Of a DNA stretch of 62,000 bases, positions 24,281-36,382 are shown piece after piece; position 1 is the stretch's first letter, and the number at the start of each line of letters is the position of its first letter. The stretch is from Glandiceps talaboti (Eukaryota > Hemichordata > Enteropneusta > Spengelidae), in NCBI RefSeq assembly GCF_964340395.1, contig NC_135564.1, forward strand, positions 267,501-329,500, given 5' to 3'. The position numbers and the translations under genes were made by a program. The notes below the pieces were generated by a model. That model was not told the origin of the DNA and did no database searches. It worked only from the letters and a program-made list of their open reading frames with translations.

Positions 24281-25804
24281 ACCTTCTTAAAATGAACCTG
24301 TAAATTGTATGGTAGACTGTAGCTTTATAAGCTGAGAAATATGATGTAAAGTACCTAATGACAATATACGGTTTATTTCAGTTAGTCTTTCTTTGACTAC
24401 CAAGTCTTTGGCATACAATGAATGTAACACAGAAATTTGTTTCTTTGGGAAAGTTTGGAAGGACACAATAAGCTTGGAAAACTCTATGAAATTGGCAATG
24501 TTTTGCCCTTAGGAAATTCAATTAGACGATTGGGTTTGTTGTTGAGTGAAGTTTGCAATAAGTTCAGCTCCAGTGTTTACGTACTGGTTAATCTCAAGAC
24601 AGGAACTTCAAGAACATTGCATGTTGTACTTACTTAGTAAATCAAGTCCTTTGATTCTTTTATACTTGCTTGCATTGAAAAGGTATACGCAAACTTGCCC
24701 TCAATGTAGGTACCCCCATGAGACATCCACTTTTCAATCACCTGGACTGTGAATTTCTATAAAACCACATTCAATGCCTTAACAACCACTACACTCACTC
24801 TTGGGTATAGGTGTGTGAAACTGAGAAATTTTAGTGTACAACAGGTACGGTCCACTGCTTTCCAATTACTTTTGTTCACATTTCTCAACCTTATAGAAAC
24901 AGTTAACCTACAAGCTAAACATTAACATGCAGAGGTGAAAAGTGCAAATTATGGTTTCAGTATAAAAACATGACTTTAAATCCCTATTTTATCCTCTCTG
25001 TGTTTGTTTTTATACACACAGTGACCAATGGTTTCCCTGACCATAAATTCTTAATTTGGCAACTGCAACTCTTCAAAACAAACAATTTTTCAAAAGGTCA
25101 AGCTGGGTCACCATAGCTAAAAAGAGGTGTAATAATATAATGACACTTTTGTTGCTAATAACACCTGGCTGTACTGACTAAACAACTGAGAATTCCAATA
25201 CTACACACCCCATAAAACTCCCTTTTCAAGTTACACATCATAAAAAACTCCCTTTTCAAGTTTTCAGCTGTTCTTTGAGTTGACTTGGTCACTGAGTGTA
25301 GATGCAGTATTTTGTCGGAAGAATTCTATCAGTGAATTATTTCTAAATTTCTGGGGATCTTTATTCTTTGAATAGTTCACTTTAATATCCACACACAACA
25401 GATTTAGCCAGTAGACAACTATAAGGCTATTGTGACTGTGAACACTGCAAAAAAGGTGTGTCATTACAATTGGAGATTTCATATATGTTACATCATGTGA
25501 ATTACAACACAGGATATCTTTTCAACACAAATATGATCACACCTTGCTTTATGATTTCATCATGACATCATGTGAGTCCTTGTTTTCATACTACTGTAAC
25601 AATTAAATTGATCAATTCCAAACTAACACCTGTCATCATGACATCAGATGAGTCCTTGTTTATACACTGCATGTACAGTGATTAGATCAATTTCACGACA
25701 ACGCCTCTATGCTTTTCAAATGATTATGTACATACATGTATGTATTATGATAAGGTACTATTCTTCATCTAGCATATTGTGGCATACTTTGGTCACTCAC
25801 ATGA
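24281..25804. other. Mostly unannotated stretch
   Basis: No gene is recognised with confidence. A plus-strand frame of 67 codons (24437-24637, containing RRLGLLLSEVCNKFSSSVYV) and a minus-strand open segment (25285-25444) are the most protein-like items, but neither resembles a known family. A short duplication (CACATCATAAAAAACTCCCT and a CACCCCATAAAACTCCCT relative) lies near 25205-25260. A larger pair sharing CATCATGACATCA lies near 25558 and 25633. Confidence 0.4.
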
Positions 25805-26075
25805 CATGCGGGTGTATGTATGTGTGTGTATGTGTGTATATGTGTGACTGTATGTATCTATATGCGTGCATGCATGTGTGTGTGTATACATGTCTGTATC
25901 TCTGTGTGCATGCATGTGTATGTATCTTGTGTGTATCTCTGTGTGCCTGCATCATGTGCATGTGTGTGTGTGTGTGTGTGCACATGTTTGTGAATGTTTG
26001 TGAGTGTGTGTGTGTGTGTGTTGTTGTTGTTGTTGTTTTTTGTTTTTTGTGTGGGTGTACATGTGTGTGTCTGTA

Positions 26076-26131
<56 letters not shown>
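25805..26131. repeat. Compound TG/TGTA microsatellite
   Basis: Imperfect TGTA, TGCA and TGTC units give way to (TG)n runs, a (TTG)n and (TTTTTG) stretch near 26020-26050, and a pure (GT)n of about 24 units ending near 26130. The 164-codon plus-strand frame through it is a translation of the repeat. Confidence 0.98.
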
Positions 26132-27839
26132 TATGTCTTTAATGTAACACAATACTGATCATTTATTCATATGGTAAAAATTTCCTCAATAATTTTGTTT
26201 TGTCATGAGAAGATACTATTTTGTACAAAATATTAATAATCTCATGGACTTAATAGAAATACCTTGAGTTCACAATTGAATGCATTATTTAGGAAATTCA
26301 TTATTAAAATTTTCGGTCCAACTCAGAGCCTTGTAAGTTTTATTGGGAATGTATTGGGACTTGTTTCCCGTTGTGGTAACTCACATGTAAAATCCATTTA
26401 AAAAAAATTATTATTATGATTCACAATGAAAAATTTTGTCTTGTATCCATAAGTCATTGAAGATAGTTACAATAAGTTAGTCTATTTCAGTAAAACCAAG
26501 AGTTTGTAATGGCTATTTACCAGTCAGTATACATGCACATACATGTACAGCACACTGAGTTGATGGTATATACAATTCTACGTATGGCTAGATCAACCTG
26601 GCAGCAAACCTTGACTCTGAACTAAGTTTCTTTCATCATCACAACAACAAGCAGCTGATATTTGGATTGATTTTCATGTCAACAAAAACTCAATAGGAAA
26701 TCTAGCGAAAATGATGTCCTTGCACGTAGACTGATAGACTGATATAAGACAGATCCGTCATAACAGTGTTGTCCTTGTTCTCTTAGAAATCTTGTGTAAA
26801 TATTACACTCAATCACAACAAAGTTATTTACTTGCCTAGTCACTGTATATTTGCAAAATCTGTCCAGTAAAATTAGATTTCAAAAAATAAAATTATACTA
26901 GAAATCTCAAATTGGGTTCTCCTTTATGGGACACACATATGAAATACACATCCACCAATCAGATTTTCAACTATTTCATTCTCTTGCTATGATAGTATTC
27001 AAATTCAATACAAGTCGTAACTGACATCCCATACTTCTTTTCCATTCAAAGATCTCTGGGAATAATTACTGCAATTTGGAAGACAAACTTTCATTCATGT
27101 TTTGACATCACACATGGCATTAGCCAAATATCAAAATGACAGTGTTTATGGTAAAAACAGGTGAAAAACAGAATATTTGCCAACAGAGTATACCTGACCT
27201 TATATACATGTATCTGTGTCTGACTGACTAGTGAGTTGTTAATATTATACAATATATTGCCTTGCCATGACCTCATACCTTGCTATATACAATGCAACCT
27301 CTCCGTAACCTTCTACACTGTACTTGGGGACCTCACTACACTCCAGTGTTTTCTACATGATTTCAAATTGGTGAAATGTGCCTACCTGGAAATTTCTCCA
27401 GCCAGGGACATCTAATCCTAGTATCTTTTATGTGAAAAAATCAGCAGATGACATTCACACACTAACGTTCCAATACAGTATGACTCACATTGCAGCACAT
27501 GAATGACATAGCTTTGTTCAAATCACAGACTGAGAAAGGTGAGCTCACAATAGAGACGTCGTGTGTTGTGGATGTTTCCTATTGAAATCAGTATTATAGA
27601 ATGAATCAACAAAGCAGTGCCCGCAACGATATACTCAAAGTAGCCTACGGCTCAATGCTTGACATCCCTTTTCATCACACTTCAGGGAATTAAATACAAG
27701 ATTTGAACTTTCAGAATCAAAGAGACTACATAACGGAAATTGAACATTTAGATGTCTTGATTATATACATGTACAATAGTAGATTAATAATAATTGACAT
27801 AATATTCCATTCATTACCTATCTCTACAATTTTCAATCT
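26132..27839. other. AT-rich stretch, no gene recognised
   Basis: No array or transposon is recognised. Several short minus-strand open segments with splice-like borders (for example 26521-26616, 27279-27322) belong to the doubtful chain. Confidence 0.5.
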
Positions 27840-28640
27840 CTATTCATAAAATACTGTACTAAAACAGATATTTATCATTGGATAAATAATGATACAACAA
27901 AAATCTAGTTTCCTCTCAAAGAAAATTTAAAAGTTTTGAGAAGAAACATGTATCAACTGACAAATAATGATCTAGTTAAAATCTAGTTTTTAAAATATAC
28001 CAAAAAAATTCAGACATTTTATAATTAAAATAAATAATTAATACTAAATAATTTGAAGACATACCTTTTTTAGATAGCCACTGATTAGGGAAACCCCAGT
28101 TATTTAATTGCTAATATTGAATATTAGATAATACAAGGTTTAATTTGTATATTTAATCTTTCTGCAGATATCATCGATAAAATACAAAATAAATAAATTT
28201 TATTACAAAATTTTCAAGCCTATTTCCATAATGAAATTCCTAGCATTATCAATACTAACATATTTCTGACATTACAATTTACATGTTAATTACTGTACAA
28301 CAACAAAACTGTAATTCTGTAACACGACAAATCCAATTTTTTTGGAGCCAAACCATTTTCTCATTTTTTTCAGATAACACCTAAATCATGTATGTATCAC
28401 CTGATAAACATTACAGAAAACGGAAATCTCTCAATTATCTGATTCCATCATTTATTGTATATTTTCAAGATTTTTTCCTATATGTATCATCTAATAATGA
28501 TAATTATGTAAACATCAATTTTTTAACATCTAGAATTTCATTTCACTATTAAATCATACTAATATGACATTAACAATTAATCTTTCACATTTTCAACGTC
28601 TTTATTTCATATATATCTACAACAACTTAAATCAAAATGA
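27840..28640. repeat. Very AT-rich region with degenerate internal repetition
   Basis: Loosely similar phrases recur: ATCTAGTT(T/A)...AAAATCTAG near 27903 and 27980; CGATAAAATACAAAATAAAT near 28178; TGTATCACCTGATAAACATT near 28393; and TGTATCATCTAATAATGATA near 28485. Related wording (TCTAGGTAAAATACAAA) occurs at 56523-56925. It looks like a decayed satellite-like array, but the period cannot be fixed by eye. Confidence 0.4.
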
Positions 28641-29038
28641 TATAAAAATTCAGACAATTTCAAGTCCAAAGTATTGAAATCCATGCTATACGCTAGGTGT
28701 TTCCAATATCTAAGCTTTTATATCTTTACCAGGTAAAAGGACAAACTGAATATTTGATTTGGTAGCCATTATTTACTGACAAGTTGTGTTAGAACACAAT
28801 GGTTATTGTTCAATCTCTATATCGGTATACCCTCAAGCTTAATACAGTCATATGTAACTTACACTGAATGACTCATTCTATTCTGTAGACTGTAATCATA
28901 TTTTTCCTGATATAATAAATTTAATTGAATATTGTGATTTATAATCTAGTACAACAGACTACATAATTTCTCATTACCAAAAAAAATGATTTCTTTTTTG
29001 TCTTCAATTTAAAGGAAAGTCATGAATGTTGCTCTACT
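28641..29038. other. AT-rich stretch, no gene recognised
   Basis: Nothing recognisable precedes the MITE at 29043. Confidence 0.5.
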
Positions 29039-29414
29039 TTAAGGGAAACACCACTCCAGGAAAATAAAAATATTTTCATAAATTATGGGTTCTGGAGAGT
29101 CATTTCATGATTTAAAGTCACACAGTTTTCGCTCGGTTGCCAAGCAACATCAAATTGAAATACGAATTCATGACTATTTATCTGAAGGAAATAAGCACTT
29201 TGGAGTCATAAATATTCATCTATTAAATATTCAAATATGTTTGCTAAGACCCATGATGCAATGGTGCACCACTGACAGAACAACAGATGTGAAAAATAGT
29301 TTTCAATTTGGTGTTTCTTGCTAAACTAAATGAAAATTATGTGAGAAATGACTTTCCAGAACCCTAAGTTTATGAAAATATCTTTATTGCCTGGAGTAGT
29401 GTTCCCTTTTTTAA
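29039..29414. mobile_element. MITE with ~65-bp terminal inverted repeats and TTAA targets
   Basis: The left end (GGGAAACACCACTCCAGGAA ... TATTTTCATAAATTATGGGT ... TGGAGAGTCATTTC) is mirrored at the right end as the complement of GGGAACACTACTCCAGGCAA ... TATTTTCATAAACTTAGGGT ... GGAAAGTCATTTC. TTAA lies at both borders (29039-29042 and 29411-29414). TTAA targets are typical of piggyBac-like and Kolobok-like transposons. The ~240-base interior has no transposase. The 79-codon plus-strand frame inside is not a gene. Confidence 0.92.
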
Positions 29415-29722
29415 CAGCCATTTTAATGCAAACTGAGCATGCTCACATGTAAAGCACCATGGGATTATTTGTAGTTGCAAAGGACTCTCTACAACTTGTG
29501 ATTGCATTCTAATATAGGTGTTGCTTCAATTAGGAATTGAACAATAATTGGCCAAATCACACTGTGTTTAATAATGTCTTTGTTTTCAGACAAAACATCG
29601 ACCAAGTGTTTAAAATATTAGCTGTTATTTGTCTTCCACTGCCATTCTATAATATGATATATGAACTTGTTTTCTACTTAGATCATATTCATTTGAATTC
29701 TTTCAAGTTGGCAAACCTGTAG
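29415..29722. other. AT-rich stretch between two MITEs
   Basis: A minus-strand open segment (29563-29646) with splice-like ends is present but unrecognised. Nothing else is seen. Confidence 0.5.
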
Positions 29723-29921
29723 CTAGACTGTAAGATACGTTGTGACGTTTCGCCCTCACCGGCTAGGGGTTGCCTGATGTTTGAGGGCGCCCTGTCACAG
29801 CGTACCTTATAGACTAACCTGTCGCCTGTAAGATACAACATTCATGCCATTCTATCAGCTCTGCACTCACAAATCTGATAGGGCTGAACAATACAAGTTA
29901 CTACTGTATCTTACAGTCTAG
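29723..29921. mobile_element. MITE with perfect 16-bp inverted ends and a nested hairpin
   Basis: CTAGACTGTAAGATAC at 29723-29738 is exactly inverted at 29906-29921. If TA is the duplicated target, the ends fit a Tc1/mariner-like element. The left half (29724 to about 29816) is itself an imperfect inverted repeat: TAGACTGTAAGATACGTTGT pairs with the complement of TAGTCTATAAGGTACGCTGT, around a GC-rich core with CGCCCTCACCGG and TGAGGGCGCC. The element thus holds a hairpin within a hairpin and is the most GC-rich spot in the region. Confidence 0.9.
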
Positions 29922-30799
29922 CAAAAGCATAGTTTGATGGAATGAATAACCAAAATGTATTCTTTTATTAACCAAGTAATTTAAAACCACTAGGGTAAAG
30001 GTTGAGTAGTCCTGACAGACACTAGTCTTACTCTATTGACATCAAGAGGTCCATTTTAGTACTAATAATAGTATATATTTGTCTCAGTTTATTATCAGGT
30101 ACATGGCACCACAAGGTACAAAACTTGGTCCTACAATTTACAGCAGTTTACTTCACCCATTTATTACAAATCACCTGCTATTTATTTGACATCTGTCGTT
30201 AATCAACAAATGCACAACTGACTGTTAAAGTACTGATTTCATGCTTCAGGTTCTTATTGATTACATTCAGTGACATTATAACACATCTGAGTTTGAAACT
30301 ACAAAATACAATGTAATAACTTGCAGAGGTCTGTAAAACATAAAGACATCAAAACCTGCTAAGGTATAACAATCCTATGCAGATTTTTCCATTAACCAGG
30401 ACAAAATGTATCAGCATTGGATCATAAATCAGGCAAGAATTTATGCTTTGCATCATTTCCAAGTTTATGGGCACTCTCTTGGGTAAAAGCTAGATAAAAC
30501 TAAGATACACTAAAGGTCAAGTTTTGACTTTCATTTACAGTTTAATATGGCCCTAGCAATTCATTTACATGTAGTCATAGTTAAACACTTTATATTATTA
30601 GACCCTGTATAGGCATAAACTTTATTGAGTGGCAAAACATGAGAAAGTTAGGATAGTGTACATACATACATGTATGAGGTGAGGCTGTTAACATGATACA
30701 CTGAAGAGACAACAATATGCACCACTTTTACTCTTAGTCTTACTTCTTATGACAAATGAATTGAGATAAGTGAAAATATTCTGAGAAATATGGTGTAAC
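29922..30799. other. AT-rich stretch, no gene recognised
   Basis: Nothing beyond short ACATGTA-type motifs is recognised before the CT-rich and TA-rich complex. Confidence 0.5.
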
Positions 30800-31264
<465 letters not shown>

Positions 31265-31529
31265 GCAATATGCAGATTTTTGTGTGGATATATATAGACA
31301 CGGTGATCCCATGCCTTACCATTCAAAGAGAACACACCCTGAATCACTATCTCTTCTATGTGCATTATGTACTTTACTGTAAAACATACAAGTCAGTTAT
31401 ATTGTCTAGATGACATTCAAAAGACAATAAATCTGAAATCCTATAATCTTGTTTGGTGACTACAATCACCATTTAAGTACCAGTTAATGAATTGTAACTG
31501 GACACAGGTGTTATAGGACTTGACAGGAA

Positions 31530-31705
31530 ACTGAACAATGAAGAGCTGATGATGGCACAGAATTTACCATTGCCAAGACAATGGACAGCTGATGATGACA
31601 CACATCATATACCATTGCCAAGACAATGAACAGTTGATGATGGCACAGCATACAGTATATCATTGCCAAGACAATGAACAGCTGGTGATGACACAAAGCA
31701 TTCCA
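31530..31705. repeat. ~45-bp tandem repeat, 4 copies
   Basis: ACAATGAACAGCTGATGATG followed by CACA...CATTGCCAAG recurs from 31535, 31578, 31623 and 31671, with unit lengths of 43, 45 and 48 bp. Length varies in the middle of each unit. Confidence 0.93.
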
Positions 31706-34474
31706 TAGATAATGACATCTCCATACAATAAATGTCTGACATAAAATGCCATACAGTGGTCAGCTCCTACTAATGGGCTATGTGATTCCTTTAAGTTTGT
31801 AAGAGCCTAATTTATACAGCAATAATAATCAACAATGCAGGTGATAGATGTCATTGTTTCCATTGTTTTCTTATTACAAATTTTATGCAAATGCTATTTA
31901 AAGAGTAGAGAAGAATTATTCCAAGGTGAAAAGATGAATAAAACAAGGCATTAGACTTACCTTACAATTTTATTTCATTACTACTGGCTTGTCAAAATGT
32001 ATACAAATATTCACAGTCTATTCAAATCTGTAATCAAAACAGAAATAAATGAATATTATTATTATTTCATCATTTATTACATTCTGCCAAGGTTCTCTGT
32101 CATCTTTCCAATATGTGTCACATATTCCTCACCCACAAGTCTGGAGCTCACTGAAATTCTGCTTTAGTTATGCCCAGTGAAAACTTAAAATATATATTAT
32201 ACTCAGTGTCTAGTGTCATCTTGCAACTCAGTAGCATATAAGATTCCCTTTCTCATAAAGTATATGTTCAATTTATGAGTTTAACAAAACTGGACTTGTC
32301 TGTACTACTGTACAGCTGTGTACACATGTACATGTATGTAGTCAAGATTATGAACAGCTTGATTTGTCTGACATCACCACTGACAATAATGTCACTATGG
32401 GTACACATCTGTACATTATTCTTGACAATCAATGTCTGGTCTCCAGAGACTTTAACTAGTTGTTCATTCATATATTTTGTACATCACTGCACAAGTTAAA
32501 AACAATAAGTATTGTACAGTACACAAGATTATTACACTACTCCTCCAAGTTTCTTCAAACACAAATAAAACATGTTTATATATTGCTGGTACAATTTTTA
32601 TTCTCTCCTCCACTAGAGGATTTTTTTCACCCCATATTATGGCTATCTCACAAAGTCCATTATATTATAGTAAATGTGCTTTACTGGAAACCAAATAGTT
32701 TGGAATCAGATCAACTTGAGCAATTCTAAAGATTATCCTAAACAGCTCACTTAGTGTTTTCTTTCATGTCTTAATCCTACTGACAAACTACTAGAGGCAA
32801 TTGCACAAAACTTGGAAAACTTTGGTGATATTTAAAGTACAAATGCAACATACATTGTACCTAACATTTCTACAAGCAACCAACTCATAGCTACATGTAC
32901 ATGTTCTCTTGTTCTCTGAACATGTTCACTGTAAACAGTCAAGTTAGACTAATGCCAACAATTAGCAAAAGTAACATTTTATTTATTGATGTATTACACT
33001 TTGTCAGCTTTCCCACCTGATTCTCTCACAAATCTGTCATCTGTATATTCTCAACACATCATTTTCAGTCTAAGAGGGTTTTTAGTTGCTCTGAAGTGTG
33101 AACTTAGTTAAAGAAGTAAACATGTACAGTGAATGTTAACACCATCAAATTTAAATTGTCACTCTGTCTCCATCATTCTACAAATCTAGAAATCATTTTA
33201 CAACGTGTTAAATGTGTGTTTTAGCTGTAGTCACTGTGTGAAAGCTATTTACTTACATGTACTTCACACAAACAACAGTCTGGATCATTAAAGTACAGTA
33301 AAACGTGACATGTTGAAGAAACAATTCCTCAACTACAGCTGTACAAGAAAAGGCTTCTGAGTTACTACTCTGGCAATCTAGGTCTCATTTTACTAAGATA
33401 AACACAAACCAAAACTACTGTTGTGACATGTTGATAAAAGCTACTGAATGGACATTAGATTAATAGTCCCCAGAGTATGGTAGTATGGTAGTATGGTGTT
33501 GTTTCTGATGACTCCCATGATTTGCTGTACATTTTGGGGGACTTCTAATGTTTACACTATCTTAATCAAAGGGTGATTAGATTTGCACAACAGTGGAACT
33601 GCCTATTGTATAATCTACCACATCAAACAACATTACTTTTACCTTGTATCTATCTTAGTAAACCGAAACCTCGATTGCCAGAGTAGTATTTCATAGCAAC
33701 TGCAATGTCAAACAATTGACAAGAAACCTTCATTGTACAAGTTTCTCCAAAGCTCACTCATCACTACTTTTTGTAGTGTTAGGGCTTTTAACAATTGACG
33801 TTTCTGGATAGTCTTAAGTAACATTGAGGGCTTAATTGGACTTGCAGTTTATAGTAAATGGTCAAACCATGGATGAAGGTAGTGACGTTGTGAAAGATGT
33901 AGCCATGAAGTATCTCAGAGGATCAACCTCTCAAAGTAATGATGATTGTTATGTGATGTAAAGATATTCCCATTGTGTGAATTATAATAAGATTTTACCC
34001 TCTCTATCACTAGAGGTAACATATAATCAATATTCTATGAAATATTTTTAATTTACAACCCCTGCCCAATATTTTGGAATACAAAAAACACTGCAGATGT
34101 GCTATGTAGATCTATTCAAATCTTATGGACATGCATGTAGGATATTCTATGACTCATCAAGTCCATCAAAGTTGATGTCACCTCATAGCAGCTTTCAAGG
34201 GTTCTTCAATATCTTGCAATTCAAATACAGGACTCTAGAGGCCTCTAAGAATTTCTCATTCATCAAACTAAAAACGACCCCTTCCACACACATAAAAAAC
34301 TTCTATAACTTAGTCGGTTGAAACTCAACAGTAAAATAAAACTCCAAGACCGTAGTATATTCTTTCAAGTTTGGTGTGTCATAATTACATCAACAGAGGA
34401 TATACAAATATGAATCCGATTGCAATATGAATCTGATTACGATAATAATATGCCTTCAGCAATAGATGTCATGA
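31706..34474. other. AT-rich stretch, no gene recognised
   Basis: A small GTATGGTA triplication lies near 33475-33500. Minus-strand open segments (31695-31766, 32415-32449, 33253-33279) belong to the doubtful chain. Overlapping plus-strand frames at 32275-32729 are not recognisable proteins. Confidence 0.5.
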
Positions 34475-34712
34475 TCATAGCACTGTTCAATTATTACCCC
34501 TAGCACAGACACCTACAAGTGTATATCACTGCAATGGCACTATACATGTAGTAACTTCCTCAACATACAATCCATTGCAGCCTCTGGAAGCCCATAGGAT
34601 TAAAGCATTCACATTGCAACCTCTTTCCTTCCAGGTCCCCAATTATACAGCTTGGTTGACTGAAGCACAATTGTGGTTCAAATCTTACTCAAGCCTTCAA
34701 GGATATCTCAGT
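34475..34712 (-). mobile_element. SINE family S, copy 2 (5'-truncated)
   Basis: Read on minus, the copy contains AAGATTTGAACCAC, TGTGCTTCAGTCAACCAAGC, GTATAATTGGGGACCTGG, TTGCAATGTGAATGCTTTAA and GGCTGCAATGGATTGTATG. It matches the copy at 40345-40670 through the body and towards a GG(GT)ATAATAATT-type end. The tRNA-like head seen in the other copy is absent, as expected for target-primed reverse transcription that stops early. Confidence 0.88.
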
Positions 34713-35660
34713 GTATTGTAATTGCACCAAACACATTTACTGTGAAACTCTACAAGTACATTTGCCAAAATTCTCCAGATATTCAATTATACATATCATG
34801 TACAAACAAAGAAGTGTCCAGCTGCATATATATACATGTATATCACTCTTTGTATAGTTACACTCAATTTGCAATCATCTTTATGAAAATCTGAATCATT
34901 CATACATGATTAATTTAATAAATTTGTATCTAATACAGACAGAAACTATGTACCTGCAGACATATGAATAATATCCTCTTGCTTCCTGACCTTAGTAACA
35001 GTAAAGTATGAATCATACAGAAAATTTAATTATAGTTATAAAAGCCTTATTAATAACTTGATACAAGTATTCATATTAAATTGATATATGTTAAACAGTG
35101 ATTACACACAAAGTAGAAGAAAACACTTTAAAAATGTAGCATTCTAAGATACATTATTAGGTAATTTGGAATCAATACCACTGGAGTGCCACTTGACGCT
35201 TTAAAATATTTTGCATAATAATCAAACATCAAATATCATAGTTAATTCATGAAATGACCATTGCCAAATGACTTTGATTAAACTCTAATAATTTTTAGAA
35301 GAAGGGTTAATGTACTGAATATTGTGCGTTTGCTCTTTTACTCCCTGTATTTTCAGTTTATACCTAAAATATCTTGTCAGCTTCTTCTATGAGAGTAATA
35401 AATTTAATGACTCCTATCTTCCTGCTTGTCAAATTAGGATTTTGTAGCTAATAAAATAACACCCTTGGTATCATGTTGTTGTTGTTGATGAGGATCCTTG
35501 CCTCCCTTCCACCACTAGCATTTTGTATGCAATGATTCTCAAATCCTGATACTAATGATAGGTACATGTACATGTATGGTAAACACTGATGTGCAAGATT
35601 TGAATGGCAGTATTCAGATAAAGCAAAATTACAATATCACTTGACTCATACCACACTTGT
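34713..35660. other. AT-rich stretch, no gene recognised
   Basis: Only a GTTGTTGTTG run near 35475 and scattered ACATGTA motifs are seen. Confidence 0.5.
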
Positions 35661-36382
35661 TAAGGCCCAGTTAGACAGGGTGACGCATGAAGCAATTCGT
35701 CGCATGCAAGAGGCTAGCAACTAAGACAGAGTCCATCCATGAAGTTGCTTCACTCGTCAAAAAGCAAACTCTTGCACATGCATAGACAATATAAAGGTTA
35801 CAGGTCAATAGTAAAGGTCAAGTTTTCTAGTGGCAACAAATTATAACAAAAGTTATAAAATTACTATGCCATAAAATGACTGAAAACTTGTAGACATATT
35901 GATAGTAAAACTATAGTCAAGTTGAAGTTCATTTACTGTGATGATATTCATTCTGACATCACTATTTGCATTTAAGTTTGAAATTAAGTGACATTCAACA
36001 GAGATCAAGCAGTCATAAACGTTATAATACAAGTGATAAGTGGCAATCATGGTGATAAATCAAAATTATACCAAAAATACTTGCTTACATAGAATATTTA
36101 TACTAAAAATATGGCGGTCATAACATTGAACGTCATTTAACACATGGGCACATATCAAAGGTTACTGACTGCGACGCGACAAAGTGGCTACATGGGGCAA
36201 TTCATCAAGCAACTCGAGAAGCAACTTGTGATGAGCTGTAGAAAATCTGATATGTCAGATTCCTTCCAACGCACCTAGCAACATCCCAAGGCCCTGCAAT
36301 TATATTTGTACATGAGACAATTCGACCGTCACATTGTTTAATGCATTGCTTATTGGGTTGCCACGTGTAACTGGACCTTTAT
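35661..36382. mobile_element. Candidate DNA transposon remnant with short inverted ends
   Basis: AAGGCCCAGTTAGACAGG at the left end (from 35662) is inverted at the right as CACGTGTAACTGGACCTTT. The subterminal regions are rich in GACGC, AGCAACT, CAATTC and CGTC words in both orientations (35680-35790 and 36165-36330), while the central ~350 bases look like ordinary AT-rich sequence. TTA/TAA-like bases flank the ends, but the target duplication is not certain. No transposase frame is present. Confidence 0.6.

Noticed and set aside
24437-24637. Plus-strand frame with RRLGLLLSEVCNKFSSSVYV
   Set aside because: Composition is attractive, but its start is poorly supported, no splice partner or family is recognisable, and the minus strand also has long open frames here.
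29085-29324. 79-codon plus-strand frame
   Set aside because: It starts within the left inverted repeat and lies wholly inside the TTAA MITE.
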